The notes: generated by a model not told the origin, from the sequence alone. DNA of 64,000 nt from CAZMZW01 sp963802275 (GCA_963802275.1 CAWDIB010000004.1:620001-684000), one strand, 5' to 3'. Shown: positions 8,665-18,229, numbered from the stretch's first letter. Numbers and translations are program-made.

Positions 8665-9187
8665 GAATTGGATCCTGGATGACACTTCATTAACCAAAGA
8701 GGAAAAAATTCTTTTAAAAAAACATTTGCAGGTCTGCCCTCAATGCCGGCAGCTTAATTCAGCCTGGCAGGCAAGCGAGCAACACATGAAACTTGCCAGC
8801 CGGCAGCTACCTCAGCCTGGTTTTACCCAGCGCTGGCAATACCAGTTACTTTACAGAAAGGAGCACGAAAGATCCAAACAAACCCGGCTGAATTTAATCC
8901 TGCTGGTCACCATCATGGTAATGGCATCCGCCATCTACATGCTGCAAAATAATTTGTTCGCCACCTGGGTCGTTTCAGCCCTTAGCCTGACAACTTCGCT
9001 TTTTTTCAGCATCAGCAAGCTCCTGGCCCAATTCAACGCCACAATGAACCGATCGCCGGTTTTGTTTTATGGATTCACTCTTTTAACCTTCGGGGCAATC
9101 CTCTCTTTGCTCACCAGCTTGGTATTTTTGATCTGGAATCTGCTCAGAAACAAGACGCAGCCATCAACCAATGAAGCGGAAAATTAG
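8645..9187 (+). CDS. Membrane-anchored zinc-finger anti-sigma factor
   Basis: The 180-residue product starts with a short cytoplasmic region containing H-x3-C-x2-C ('HLQVCPQC'), the zinc anti-sigma (ZAS) motif that clamps ECF sigma factors. Two hydrophobic segments follow ('LILLVTIMVMASAIYML' and a second near residues 140-165), giving a membrane anchor. The ATG at 8645 is preceded by GAAGGAAA and overlaps the sigma gene by 20 bases, the usual sigma/anti-sigma coupling. It probably holds the sigma factor at the membrane until an envelope signal arrives. The ligand or protease that releases it is not evident. Confidence 0.85.
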   Translation: MNHKPFKNWILDDTSLTKEEKILLKKHLQVCPQCRQLNSAWQASEQHMKLASRQLPQPGFTQRWQYQLLYRKEHERSKQTRLNLILLVTIMVMASAIYMLQNNLFATWVVSALSLTTSLFFSISKLLAQFNATMNRSPVLFYGFTLLTFGAILSLLTSLVFLIWNLLRNKTQPSTNEAEN

Positions 9188-10154
9188 CATCATCCTGATC
9201 CTGGCGCTGGGACTGGTGACAAGTGCCTGTTCAATTAACAAACCCGGGTTCACGCAGACATCCATAATGGTGATGCGCGGGAACCAATTGATCATTGCCA
9301 GGAATTTTTCCATTCCACCCGGCTGCATCCTTGAGGGCGACATCGTTGCCGTGGGTGCCAATATCGCTCTCTCTCCCGGAGCGATAGCAAAAGGCAATAT
9401 TCTCCTGATCGGAAGCTCTTTGGAGAGCAAGGGCATCATCCACGGGGATGTGAATCTCCTTGCCGGAAGCGCAGTCCTGAGAGATGGTTCGATCTTAAAT
9501 GGGGATGTCAACCAATTATTCAACCATGTGATCCTCGATCAAAAAGCCCAGGTTATTGGTGCAATCAATTCCATCTCTTTTCCTAGCATACCCACTGAAA
9601 GGATAACCGGTCTCATTACATTCATCTCAAACCGATTTAATCCCCAGAACTGGTTGAAGTGGGGAATTATCCAGATCACTGCAACCAGTTTTTTGGCGCT
9701 GATAGCCGGCATCTGGCTCAAGAAACGGATGGTGCTGATGAATCGGCAAATCCAGTCCCAGCCGCTCCTTTCCTGGGGTGCTGGAGTGATGGCATTGGCG
9801 ATTGTTCCGATCGTATCCATTATTCTCATCATCACCATATGCCTGTCTCCTCTCGGATTATTTATGCTTGTCGCATTGGCATTTCTTTACCTGGCGGGAT
9901 GGATTGCCTTGGGCATCTCCAGTGGAGTGGTGTTGCAGGCCTGGTTCAAAACCCAGTGGCCGTATGAATTGCAGGCATTCCTTGGTGCTTTCATTCTTGG
10001 ATTAGTCATCACATTGATCGGGTGGATACCCTGCCTTGGATGGATGCTTAATATTCTCTTGGGCTGCATTGGGCTGGGTTCTGTCATCCTGACCCGCTTT
10101 GGTTCGCAATTTAATCATCCGGGAATCATTCAATCTTCTGTAAAAGGCAACTAA
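9171..10154 (+). CDS. Lipoprotein/membrane protein with bactofilin-like beta-repeat domain
   Basis: The 327-residue product starts with a signal sequence ending in 'LVTSAC', a lipobox, so it is probably lipidated after Cys20. Residues 40-135 are a short-repeat region ('LEGDIVAVGANI', 'AKGNILLIGSSL', 'IHGDVNLLAGSA', 'LNGDVNQLFNHV') that looks like the right-handed beta-helix of polymer-forming bactofilins. The C-terminal half has about four membrane segments. It overlaps the anti-sigma gene by 17 bases and is the third gene of the sigma operon, so it is a candidate output or sensor of that pathway. The exact role is unknown. A terminator follows. Confidence 0.7.
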   Translation: MKRKISIILILALGLVTSACSINKPGFTQTSIMVMRGNQLIIARNFSIPPGCILEGDIVAVGANIALSPGAIAKGNILLIGSSLESKGIIHGDVNLLAGSAVLRDGSILNGDVNQLFNHVILDQKAQVIGAINSISFPSIPTERITGLITFISNRFNPQNWLKWGIIQITATSFLALIAGIWLKKRMVLMNRQIQSQPLLSWGAGVMALAIVPIVSIILIITICLSPLGLFMLVALAFLYLAGWIALGISSGVVLQAWFKTQWPYELQAFLGAFILGLVITLIGWIPCLGWMLNILLGCIGLGSVILTRFGSQFNHPGIIQSSVKGN

Positions 10155-10201
10155 ACGCCACCGATTGCCAAATTGCGGATTTAATTCGATGTACTACCAT
10201 T

Positions 10202-10228
10202 AACCTGGATCAACCATCCGGGTTTTTT
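10202..10228 (+). terminator. Rho-independent terminator after the sigma operon
   Basis: AACCTGGAT / ATCCGGGTT form a 9-bp stem with one G-T pair and a 5-base loop, followed by a run of six T. It closes the ECF sigma operon. Confidence 0.8.
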
Positions 10229-10291
10229 GCTTTAAAATGAGTTATATTCACTTGAAAGATAAATCTTCTTTCATTCAGATCAAGGTTATCC

Positions 10292-12445
10292 ATGAAACAA
10301 GTATTGCAAAATATCAAAACCGGTATCACTGAAATTTTCGAAATCCCCATGCCACAAGTGCAGCCGAAGACAGCGCTGGTAAAAACGGCTGCCTCTCTGG
10401 TTTCGGCTGGAACCGAACGCATGCTGGTGGATTTTGCACAGAAAAATCTACTGGAAAAAGCACGCTCCAGACCCGACCTGGCAAAGCAGGTGATTGATAA
10501 AGCAAAACGGGAGGGGATAGTCCCGACCCTCAAAGCTGCATTTAATCGGCTGGACCAGCCAATGTCAATGGGGTACTCATCTTCAGGAACCATTCTGGTG
10601 TGCGGAGACGGTTTAATCGGTTTCAAACCGGGTGACCGGGTGGCATGTGCCGGCGGAGGGCATGCCGTCCATGCTGAATATGCGGTAATTCCACAAAACT
10701 TGATGGCCTGCTTGCCCGATGAAGTCGATTTTGAATCAGGCGCATTTTCCACTCTGGGAGCCATTGCGCTGAATGGCATCCACCTGGCAAAGGTCCAGCT
10801 GGGGGACAAGGTGGCTATCATCGGCCTTGGGTTACTGGGACTGATTACCGCAAAACTGGCTGCTGCCGCCGGTTGTGCCGTCTTTGGCACTGACATTAAT
10901 GCTGATCGGGTGAAACTTGCAAAGAAGCTCGGATTTAGCGCAGCAATAAGGGCAGAGGTGGAAAAAAGTGCCCGGTCGTACACCAATGGCACAGGTTTTG
11001 ATGCCGTACTGATTTGCGCAGACACACCCAGTTCCGATACAGTGCTGCTGGCTGGAGAAATTGCGCGCGACCGGGGTCATGTCATTTCGCTGGGAGTGGT
11101 CGGGCTTGATTTGCCGCGCAAACCTTATTACGAAAAAGAAATCTTCTTTCAAGTTTCGCGCTCCAGCGGACCCGGCAGATATGATAGCCGTTATGAAGAG
11201 GAAGGAATTGATTATCCTTTGGGATATGTGCGCTACACCGAAGGCCGCAACCTGGAGGCGTTCGTCCAGTTATTGGCTTCCGGAAAATTGAATGTGAAAG
11301 ATTTGATCACCCACCGCTACCCAATAGAAAATGCGGACGGGGCATATTCACTTATCACAAACAAAAAATCCGAGCCATTTTTAGGCGTATTAATCACTTA
11401 TCCACCCGATGATGCTGGAAAAAAGACCATAATCACGATCGAAAGTCAATCATATACATCCATCCAGGATGTGGTGGTGGGCGTACTGGGCGCCGGCAAT
11501 TATGCCAATGCAGTTTTTCTGCCAGCCATCGCCAAGGCAGGCAGCTCGCAATTAAAAACGATCGTATCGGCCACCGGTACCAGTGCCGCTATTTCCGCCA
11601 GAAGATTTCATTTTCAATTTGCCAGTTCAGATGAAGAAGATATCTATGGGGACAAAGCCATCAACTCGGTGGTCATCCTTTCACGGCATGATCAGCATGC
11701 ACACCAGGTAGTTCAAGCACTGCGGACGAATAAGAGCGTATATTGTGAAAAACCACTGGCAATCCATGTGGAGGAGCTTGCCGCCATCGAAAAGGAACTG
11801 GGAAGAAAAAAACACCCGCTATTAATGGTGGGATTCAACCGCCGCTTTGCGCCTTTTGGAAAGTCGCTAAAGGATTTTGTCAGTGGCCGGTCAGAGCCGC
11901 TCCATGCTCATTACCGGGTGAATGCCAGCGCGCTCCCGCTTTCCCATTGGCAGCACGACCCGACAAAGGGCGGCGGACGGATAATTGGAGAGGGATGCCA
12001 TTTTATTGATTTCATCAGCTTCCTGGTCGGCGAGGCTCCCATCTCGGTTTGGAGCCAGGGACTACCCGACCAGGGGACCTTCCGTCAGGATAATGTTCAG
12101 ATCATCTGCGAATATAAGGATGGCTCGATCGGCAGCATCGCTTACCTTGCCAATGGGGATAAAAGCCATCCCAAGGAATACCTGGAAGTTTTTTGCGGTG
12201 GCAGAATCGGGATACTGGATGATTTTCAACACCTGTTGCTGGTCAGTGGCGGCAAGAAAAAAGAATATCACTCCTGTTTAAACCAGGACAAGGGTCACCG
12301 TGCTGCCTGGCTGGCTTTTATGGATAGTGTACGGCATAGTGAAACGCCCCCGCCAATTCCCTATGACCAAATCCTGGGCGTGACCAAGGCAGCGCTGGCT
12401 GCGCGTGACTCACTTAACACAGGTCAAAAAGTCGTTATCCGCTAA
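10292..12445 (+). CDS. Bi-domain oxidoreductase (medium-chain dehydrogenase + Gfo/Idh/MocA)
   Basis: The 717 residues combine two nucleotide-binding enzymes. Residues 1-370 are a zinc-type medium-chain dehydrogenase: GroES-like part with 'SAGTERMLVDF', then a Rossmann fold 'IIGLGLLGLITAK'. Residues 395-717 are a Gfo/Idh/MocA oxidoreductase with 'VLGAGNYA' and the catalytic-lysine motif 'CEKPLA'. Such fusions occur in polysaccharide gene clusters and probably oxidise a sugar or sugar nucleotide; the substrate is unknown. It is followed after 21 bases by a heparinase-like gene and then a glycosyltransferase, which supports a role in making or modifying a surface glycan. Confidence 0.88.
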   Translation: MKQVLQNIKTGITEIFEIPMPQVQPKTALVKTAASLVSAGTERMLVDFAQKNLLEKARSRPDLAKQVIDKAKREGIVPTLKAAFNRLDQPMSMGYSSSGTILVCGDGLIGFKPGDRVACAGGGHAVHAEYAVIPQNLMACLPDEVDFESGAFSTLGAIALNGIHLAKVQLGDKVAIIGLGLLGLITAKLAAAAGCAVFGTDINADRVKLAKKLGFSAAIRAEVEKSARSYTNGTGFDAVLICADTPSSDTVLLAGEIARDRGHVISLGVVGLDLPRKPYYEKEIFFQVSRSSGPGRYDSRYEEEGIDYPLGYVRYTEGRNLEAFVQLLASGKLNVKDLITHRYPIENADGAYSLITNKKSEPFLGVLITYPPDDAGKKTIITIESQSYTSIQDVVVGVLGAGNYANAVFLPAIAKAGSSQLKTIVSATGTSAAISARRFHFQFASSDEEDIYGDKAINSVVILSRHDQHAHQVVQALRTNKSVYCEKPLAIHVEELAAIEKELGRKKHPLLMVGFNRRFAPFGKSLKDFVSGRSEPLHAHYRVNASALPLSHWQHDPTKGGGRIIGEGCHFIDFISFLVGEAPISVWSQGLPDQGTFRQDNVQIICEYKDGSIGSIAYLANGDKSHPKEYLEVFCGGRIGILDDFQHLLLVSGGKKKEYHSCLNQDKGHRAAWLAFMDSVRHSETPPPIPYDQILGVTKAALAARDSLNTGQKVVIR

Positions 12446-12466
12446 TGCTGAAACGCTAACAACCGG

Positions 12467-14419
12467 ATGAATCCCATTATCCGTTATTTCAGGACCATCA
12501 ACCAACTGGGATTTAAATCCAGCTTTCTCTATGCCGTCTACCAGACGGGTTTGAAAAGCGGGTACTACCGGCGAATCACTCCTAACAGCTTTTATGTATC
12601 TCTGCCGAACATTGACGTAGAAAAGGTTAGGTGGATGACAAACCTGCCAACGCCTGGGCAACTACGATCGGTCATGGCGGGAAAAGAAAATGAATTGGAA
12701 TCGGAAGCTGAAGAAATCCTTCATCATCAATTAAGGTTTTTTGGGAACAAAGCCATCCCTTTTAAATTTGAGCAAAAGAATAATCCGTTCGCCCATTGGA
12801 CAGAAGCAGAAGCTGCGCTGGAAAAAAGTGATGCCACTGATATTAAAACAACCTGGGAACCTGCAAGGTTCAACTGGGTTTTCCCGTTGGAGCGGGCATA
12901 CTTACTCTTTGGCAGCGAGGTTTATGCGCAGCAATTCTGGCATTTGTTTGATGAGTTCACGGAAGCCAATCTTTTTAATTCGGGGTTGAATTGGTGCTCA
13001 GCACAGGAAGTTGCCCTCAGAATGATGGCATTGATTTTTGGGGGTTCCGTTTTCAGGAATTCCAAAAGTGCCAGCCCGGAAAAGCTGTCCATGCTGCTCG
13101 CTTCCATATATCTCCATGCGAAGAGAATCCCGCCCACCCTTGTATATGCACGCGCACAGAATAATAATCACCTTCTGACAGAGGCAGTCGGGCTTTATTG
13201 CGCCGGTTCTTTTTTTAGAGACCTGCCTTTTGGAGACAAATGGCAAAAACTGGGATCCAAGTATTTCAACCAGGCGATTCAGGATCAAATTTCCGAGAAA
13301 GGAGAATATATTCAGCATAGTCTTAATTACCACCGTTTGATGCTGAAAATATCCTTGTGGATGAACCTGTTCGTCAAACAGAATGATGAAACACTGCCAT
13401 CCCACAGTCTAAATAAATTGGGGCTGGCAACTGAATGGCTACTGGACTACATAGAACCAACCAACGGGCACGTGCCAAATTTGGGGCACAATGATGGTTC
13501 CAATATTTTTCCGCTATCCCAATGCGATTACGCCGATTACCGTCCGGTTGCCCAGGCTGCTTCGGTTGCCTTTTTGGGAAAACCCGCTTTGCAAAGAGGA
13601 TACTGGAACGAGGAGCTGCTTTGGCTTGGCTTGAAAACCAATCAGGAAATGGATGCTTTCACCAAGACGCATCAATTCAACAAAGTACCTTGGATTGGCA
13701 GCACAAGCTTCCGCATTTATGTTCGGGCGGCGAAGTACAATCGCCGGCCTGCCCATGCTGACCAATTACACGCTGACATCTGGTACCGGGGAATTAACAT
13801 TGCCAAAGATGCGGGCACCTTTTCCTACAACCTGGCTCCCCCATGGCAGAACGCTTTGGCACAGACGGCGGTTCACAATACCATCGCCATTGACGGGATG
13901 GATCAAATGACACCGGCGGGCAAATTCCTTTGGCTGGACTGGACAAATGCAAATATAACGGAATTAGATAATAAAACTAATGTCTTAGAGGCAGAACATG
14001 ATGGATATTGGCGATTTGGGATTATCCACCGACGGAGAATCACACTCGATGACAGCAAAAATACAATTGACTGCGAGGATTTTCTGGAAACCAGACATCT
14101 TCCTACAATCGAACACACTGCGCGGCTGCATTGGCTTCTCCCGGATTGGGAATGGACATTAAATTCAACCAGCCTTAACCTCAAAGCTCCGTTTGGAAAA
14201 GTGACTGTATCCATTTCAGATGACTCCGGAGAAAAACCGGTTGTTGATTTAATACGTGAAGGGAAATCGCTTTTATATAAGAGAAATACAAACCCAAATC
14301 TTGGCTGTTATTCAGCAACCTATTTGCAAAAAGAACCCGCTTTATCCTTTTGTTATTCCATCGTCTTTGACAATCCTTTGAAAATAAAAACAGAATGGAA
14401 AATCATTGATGGAAAATAA
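12467..14419 (+). CDS. Heparinase II/III family protein
   Basis: The 650-residue product has an N-terminal alpha/alpha-toroid region (about 60-370) with 'NNNHLLTEAVGLYCAG', and a C-terminal beta-sandwich region with 'HADQLHADIWYRGIN' and 'DAGTFSYN', the core motif of Hepar_II_III proteins. These enzymes cleave uronate-containing polysaccharides by elimination. No signal peptide is seen, so it probably acts in the cytoplasm, like the relatives found in biosynthetic clusters, where the true reaction is unsettled. It sits between the bi-domain oxidoreductase and a GT4 enzyme whose start overlaps its stop by 11 bases. Confidence 0.85.
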   Translation: MNPIIRYFRTINQLGFKSSFLYAVYQTGLKSGYYRRITPNSFYVSLPNIDVEKVRWMTNLPTPGQLRSVMAGKENELESEAEEILHHQLRFFGNKAIPFKFEQKNNPFAHWTEAEAALEKSDATDIKTTWEPARFNWVFPLERAYLLFGSEVYAQQFWHLFDEFTEANLFNSGLNWCSAQEVALRMMALIFGGSVFRNSKSASPEKLSMLLASIYLHAKRIPPTLVYARAQNNNHLLTEAVGLYCAGSFFRDLPFGDKWQKLGSKYFNQAIQDQISEKGEYIQHSLNYHRLMLKISLWMNLFVKQNDETLPSHSLNKLGLATEWLLDYIEPTNGHVPNLGHNDGSNIFPLSQCDYADYRPVAQAASVAFLGKPALQRGYWNEELLWLGLKTNQEMDAFTKTHQFNKVPWIGSTSFRIYVRAAKYNRRPAHADQLHADIWYRGINIAKDAGTFSYNLAPPWQNALAQTAVHNTIAIDGMDQMTPAGKFLWLDWTNANITELDNKTNVLEAEHDGYWRFGIIHRRRITLDDSKNTIDCEDFLETRHLPTIEHTARLHWLLPDWEWTLNSTSLNLKAPFGKVTVSISDDSGEKPVVDLIREGKSLLYKRNTNPNLGCYSATYLQKEPALSFCYSIVFDNPLKIKTEWKIIDGK

Positions 14420-15659
14420 AGACACGGAGAGGTTAAAACCTGCAAGTATGCATATTCTATTAATCCACCAGGCTTTTGCCTCTCTGGATGAGGCTGGAGG
14501 AACCAGGCACTTTGAGATTGCTGCAAACCTGGCCAAGAAAGGGCATTGCATCACCATCCTCACCAGCCCGATCAGTTACATGAGTGGTCAGAAAGTGAAC
14601 AACCGTAATCTAGATGAACTTGAAGACGGCAAAATTAATATATTGCGGACCTATGCCTACCCTGCCCTGCATAAGAGTTTTTTTCATCGGACCGTGAACT
14701 TCATTTCTTTTATGACATCCTCTTTCCTAAAAGGAATGCAGCTCAAAGGGCTCGAAATAGTATGGGGAACCTCACCGCCTATTTTTCAGGCGGTGTCCGC
14801 ATGGCTGTTAGCCCGACTGAAACGCATCCCTTTTCTGCTTGAAATCCGCGATTTGTGGCCAGCATTCGCCATTGAGGTGGGGGTACTGAAAAATCCGTGG
14901 CTTATACGGCTTTCCCAATGGTTGGAAAAATTCCTTTACCGTCATGCGGATTTGGTGGTCGTCAATTCACCTGGATTCGTTGAACACGTCAAAAACAAAG
15001 GCGCCAAAAAAGTGGTGCTGATCCCCAATGGATCTGATATCCGATTATTTACGAGCGCAAGTGATGGCAGCGCATTTCGAAAGAATCTGCGCATCCAGGA
15101 AAAATATATTGTCACCTACGCGGGCGCGCATGGCATATCCAATGACCTGGAAGTTATTCTCAAAGCCGCAAAATTATTAAGCGATCACCCAAAAATTCAT
15201 TTTTTGCTGGTGGGCGATGGCAAGGAAAAACCATTCTTAATGGAAACCGCCCGAAAACTTGAATTGACCAATCTGACATTTATTGATCCTGTATCCAAAA
15301 GCAAAATGGCGGAAGTATTAGCCGCTTCAGATGCCTGCCTGGCCATCCTGAAACCGCTGGAAATGTATAAAACCACTTATCCCAACAAGGTTTTTGATTA
15401 CATGGCTGCCGGTAAACCGGTATTATTGGCCATTGATGGCGTGATTCGCCAAGTGGTGGAAGAAGCTAAATGCGGAATCTACATTGAACCCGGTAATGCT
15501 GAAGACATGGGAAAAAAGATCTTGTGGCTTTCAAATCATCGAGGGGAAGCAAAGAAAATGGGGATGGCTGGCAGACGTCAGATCGAAGAGAAATTTGACC
15601 GGACGCGTCTGGCGGGCAGATTCATCGCTGTGTTCGAGGAGTTGATGAAAAATGGCTGA
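14409..15659 (+). CDS. Glycosyltransferase family 4 protein
   Basis: The product transfers a sugar from a nucleotide donor to a glycan or lipid carrier. The 416 residues show the two-Rossmann GT-B layout: the N-terminal part begins 'MHILLIHQAFASLDEAGG' and has 'LEIRDLWPAFA' near 140, typical of the WbuB/WcaI-like GT4 group. The C-terminal part has 'LIPNGSDIRLF', 'LLVGDGKEK' and 'KVFDYMAAGKPVLL'. The ATG at 14409 is given; a TTG one codon earlier and an ATG at 14448 are alternatives. Its end overlaps the response regulator gene by eight bases, an unusual coupling of a polysaccharide gene to phoP. Confidence 0.9.
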   Translation: MENKDTERLKPASMHILLIHQAFASLDEAGGTRHFEIAANLAKKGHCITILTSPISYMSGQKVNNRNLDELEDGKINILRTYAYPALHKSFFHRTVNFISFMTSSFLKGMQLKGLEIVWGTSPPIFQAVSAWLLARLKRIPFLLEIRDLWPAFAIEVGVLKNPWLIRLSQWLEKFLYRHADLVVVNSPGFVEHVKNKGAKKVVLIPNGSDIRLFTSASDGSAFRKNLRIQEKYIVTYAGAHGISNDLEVILKAAKLLSDHPKIHFLLVGDGKEKPFLMETARKLELTNLTFIDPVSKSKMAEVLAASDACLAILKPLEMYKTTYPNKVFDYMAAGKPVLLAIDGVIRQVVEEAKCGIYIEPGNAEDMGKKILWLSNHRGEAKKMGMAGRRQIEEKFDRTRLAGRFIAVFEELMKNG

Positions 15660-16353
15660 AAAGATTTTGCTGGTTGAAGATGAGCTGACACTGCAGGAGA
15701 CACTGACCTATAACCTAAAACATCAGGGCTATGAAGTAATCACTTCAGCAAACGGATTGGATGCCACAAAAAAAGCGCATGAGATTCAACCTGACCTGAT
15801 CATCCTGGATGTGATGCTGCCAGGCATGGACGGCTTTGAAGTCTGCCGGCAAATCAGAAAGAGTCTGAACATGCCAATCCTGATGCTTACCGCCCGCAGC
15901 GACGAGATTGACCGAGTGGTGGGGCTTGAAGTGGGCGCAGACGATTACCTGACCAAGCCTTTCAGCATGCGGGAATTACTCGCGCGTGTGAAGGCACTAA
16001 TGCGGCGAATGCAGATGGTTCAACAGGCTGAAAGCAACAAGCAGGAATCCAGACGGATTCTCCAATTCGACGACCTTACGATCAATGAAATCCGGCATGA
16101 AGCATTAATCAATGATCAGACGATCAACCTCAGCCCAAAGGAATTTGAGCTTTTACTCCATTTTGCCAAAAACAAGGGCAAAATGCTTTCGCGCGAGACC
16201 ATCCTTGAGAAGATCTGGGGATGGGAATATATCGGCGACAGCCGCACTGTGGATGTGCATGTACGCTGGCTCAGGGAAAAAATCGAAATGGATCCAAAGA
16301 ATCCCAAGAGACTCATCACCGTGCGCGGAAGCGGTTATATCTTTGAGGGATAG
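15652..16353 (+). CDS. phoP: OmpR/PhoB-family response regulator, probable PhoP/PhoB
   Basis: The 233-residue regulator has a receiver domain with acidic pocket 'VEDE', phospho-acceptor D53 in 'LIILDVMLPG', and K in 'YLTKPFS'. A linker leads to a C-terminal winged helix ('LSPKEFELLLHFAKN', 'SRTVDVHVRWLREKIE'). It is followed three bases later by a PhoR-like kinase and then the pst operon, so it is most likely the phosphate-starvation regulator. Three TTAAC repeats upstream of pstS fit its expected binding pattern. PhoB and PhoP names are both in use; the neighbour evidence supports the role, not the exact name. Confidence 0.88.
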   Translation: MAEKILLVEDELTLQETLTYNLKHQGYEVITSANGLDATKKAHEIQPDLIILDVMLPGMDGFEVCRQIRKSLNMPILMLTARSDEIDRVVGLEVGADDYLTKPFSMRELLARVKALMRRMQMVQQAESNKQESRRILQFDDLTINEIRHEALINDQTINLSPKEFELLLHFAKNKGKMLSRETILEKIWGWEYIGDSRTVDVHVRWLREKIEMDPKNPKRLITVRGSGYIFEG

Positions 16354-16356
16354 GAG

Positions 16357-18111
16357 ATGCGGTTAAATCTTTTCTGGACAGTTTTGTTCCTCTCCTGCAT
16401 CATCCTTTTTTCAGTTTTTGCAGTTTTCCAATTGATTATTGAACCTTTATTGATTGCCCAAAATAATCAAAAAGGGTTGGACTCTGCCAAAATAATCAGC
16501 CTTCTTGCATCGACTGCAGTAAATGAGAAGCTTAGAAATGGCTGTGACCTCCAAGATATCAACCGATTGTCAGAGCAATTGTCCAACACTGCTAATGCGA
16601 AAATCACCATTACGATACCAAATTGCGAAGATGGGTATTTAACCCTCTTTGACCGTGCACCATATCAAAACCAGACCGATTTGTTCAATGCGCTGCAAGG
16701 AAGAGCAACCCAAAGGATAAAACCAGCTCCCACGCTCGATAAAACAATTTATATGAACACTGATCCCTTACGGCTTGATGAAGAGGTGATCGGCGCTATC
16801 CAGGTGGAGTTCACCACCGCATCTGCAAAAGAAATGGTACTGGTTATAAATAAATCCATCTATATATTTTTGCTCTTTTCGGTCTTGATTTCTGCCATTC
16901 TCTCTTTTTTCATCAGCCATTTTTTCGCCAGCAGGATCATAAGAGCGTCGAGCCCACTAATTGACCTTTCCTCATCAATGGAGCGCAATACCTGGGAAAT
17001 AAATCCCATTCTTAAGAATGAATTGGATGAACTGGAGAAAATGATCGATAGCAAGGCGCAGGGAATCCAACAGCGAATTCTGCAATTCTCATCCAACAAT
17101 AAAGCCTTTTCAGCGATCCTTTCCAGCATGTCAGATGGAATCGCATTAGTGGACCAAAACCGGCAAGTGAAATTGATCAATCGATCAGCAGCTGAGTTTT
17201 TTAACACGTCCATTTCACAAGCCGAAGGGCGCTCAATCGTTGAGGGAATCCGCAATCACGACGTTGAGGAAATCCACGAGAAATGCCGGCGCGATCAACA
17301 GATGCAAATGGCGGATATTGAAATCATGCCTGATCACCGCTATCTTCGCTGCATCGCCACCCCGCTCTCGGCAGATCTTGCCGGGTCTGTCCTGCTTTTA
17401 TTTCAAGATCTTACCCGAATTCATCAATTGGAAATCATCCGCCAGGATTTTGTGAGCAATGTATCCCATGAACTGCGCACGCCGCTGGCTTCTTTAAAAT
17501 CACTTGTCGAAACGATTCAAGAAACCGCTGTAAATGACCAGGAAGCCACCGGAAAATTTCTGGAAATGATGAACCGTGAAATAGATAATTTGACCCAAAT
17601 GGTGCAGGAACTATTGGAATTATCCCGGATTGAATCAGGGAAAGTGCCGCTGGATAGAAAACCAGTCCCACCCGCAGAAATCATCCAAAGAGCAGAAGAA
17701 AGAATGCACATGCAAGCCGTAAGAGCAAAGCTGAAATTTTTCAAACACTGCGCGAATGATCTGCCGGATGTTTTTGTGGATATCAACCGGCTGGAACAGG
17801 TATTGGTCAACCTGATCCACAATGCCATCAAATTCACAGCCCCGGGTGGCATCATCACGCTTGGTGCCGAACTAAAGGAAAATTCAATCGTTTTTTCAGT
17901 CAGCGATACCGGGACAGGTATTCCACCGCGCGACCTTGAAAGGATCTTTGAACGCTTTTACAAAGTGGACCGGGCAAGGGCTGAGCAGGGAACAGGGCTG
18001 GGATTATCCATCGCCCGCCACCTGGTGGAAGCGCATGGCGGTAAGATATGGGCGGAGAGCACACTTTCAAAGGGAAGCACTTTTTCCTTTTCTATCCCAA
18101 TTCCTCGTTGA
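16357..18111 (+). CDS. phoR: Sensor histidine kinase PhoR
   Basis: The 584-residue kinase has an N-terminal membrane helix (about 5-27), an extracytoplasmic region of about 140 residues, a second membrane helix (about 168-190), a linker, a PAS-like domain (about 245-350), the phospho-acceptor H371 in 'VSNVSHELRTPL', and a HATPase domain with 'LIHNAIKFTAPGG', 'DTGTGIPPRDLERIFERF' and 'GTGLGLSIARHLV'. This layout is that of Gram-positive-type PhoR with a sensing loop. AGGAG precedes the ATG. It pairs with the regulator just upstream. In this family the kinase is held inactive through PstSCAB-PhoU when phosphate is plentiful, and those genes follow. Confidence 0.9.
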   Translation: MRLNLFWTVLFLSCIILFSVFAVFQLIIEPLLIAQNNQKGLDSAKIISLLASTAVNEKLRNGCDLQDINRLSEQLSNTANAKITITIPNCEDGYLTLFDRAPYQNQTDLFNALQGRATQRIKPAPTLDKTIYMNTDPLRLDEEVIGAIQVEFTTASAKEMVLVINKSIYIFLLFSVLISAILSFFISHFFASRIIRASSPLIDLSSSMERNTWEINPILKNELDELEKMIDSKAQGIQQRILQFSSNNKAFSAILSSMSDGIALVDQNRQVKLINRSAAEFFNTSISQAEGRSIVEGIRNHDVEEIHEKCRRDQQMQMADIEIMPDHRYLRCIATPLSADLAGSVLLLFQDLTRIHQLEIIRQDFVSNVSHELRTPLASLKSLVETIQETAVNDQEATGKFLEMMNREIDNLTQMVQELLELSRIESGKVPLDRKPVPPAEIIQRAEERMHMQAVRAKLKFFKHCANDLPDVFVDINRLEQVLVNLIHNAIKFTAPGGIITLGAELKENSIVFSVSDTGTGIPPRDLERIFERFYKVDRARAEQGTGLGLSIARHLVEAHGGKIWAESTLSKGSTFSFSIPIPR

Positions 18112-18133
18112 TTTTTCCTTTCGGCAGTCATCC

Positions 18134-18198
18134 TTTAACCCATTCTTAACAATTCTTAACTTACTCCTCGTGAATCATTAAACTCCATCCGATAAGAT
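18134..18198 (+). promoter_or_regulatory. PHO-box-like repeats and promoter of pstS
   Basis: Three direct repeats TTTAAC, CTTAAC and CTTAAC end at 18139, 18150 and 18160, so they recur every 10-11 bases, one helical turn. This is the arrangement bound by tandem PhoP/PhoB dimers (the Bacillus PhoP motif is TTAACA with 4-6 base gaps). About 33 bases downstream is TAAGAT (18193-18198), a good -10, without a good -35, as expected of an activator-dependent promoter. The pstS ATG follows at 18230 behind GAGGAGA. Confidence 0.65.
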
Positions 18199-18229
18199 GG
18201 AAAAGACATAAAAATATGAGGAGAAAAGT

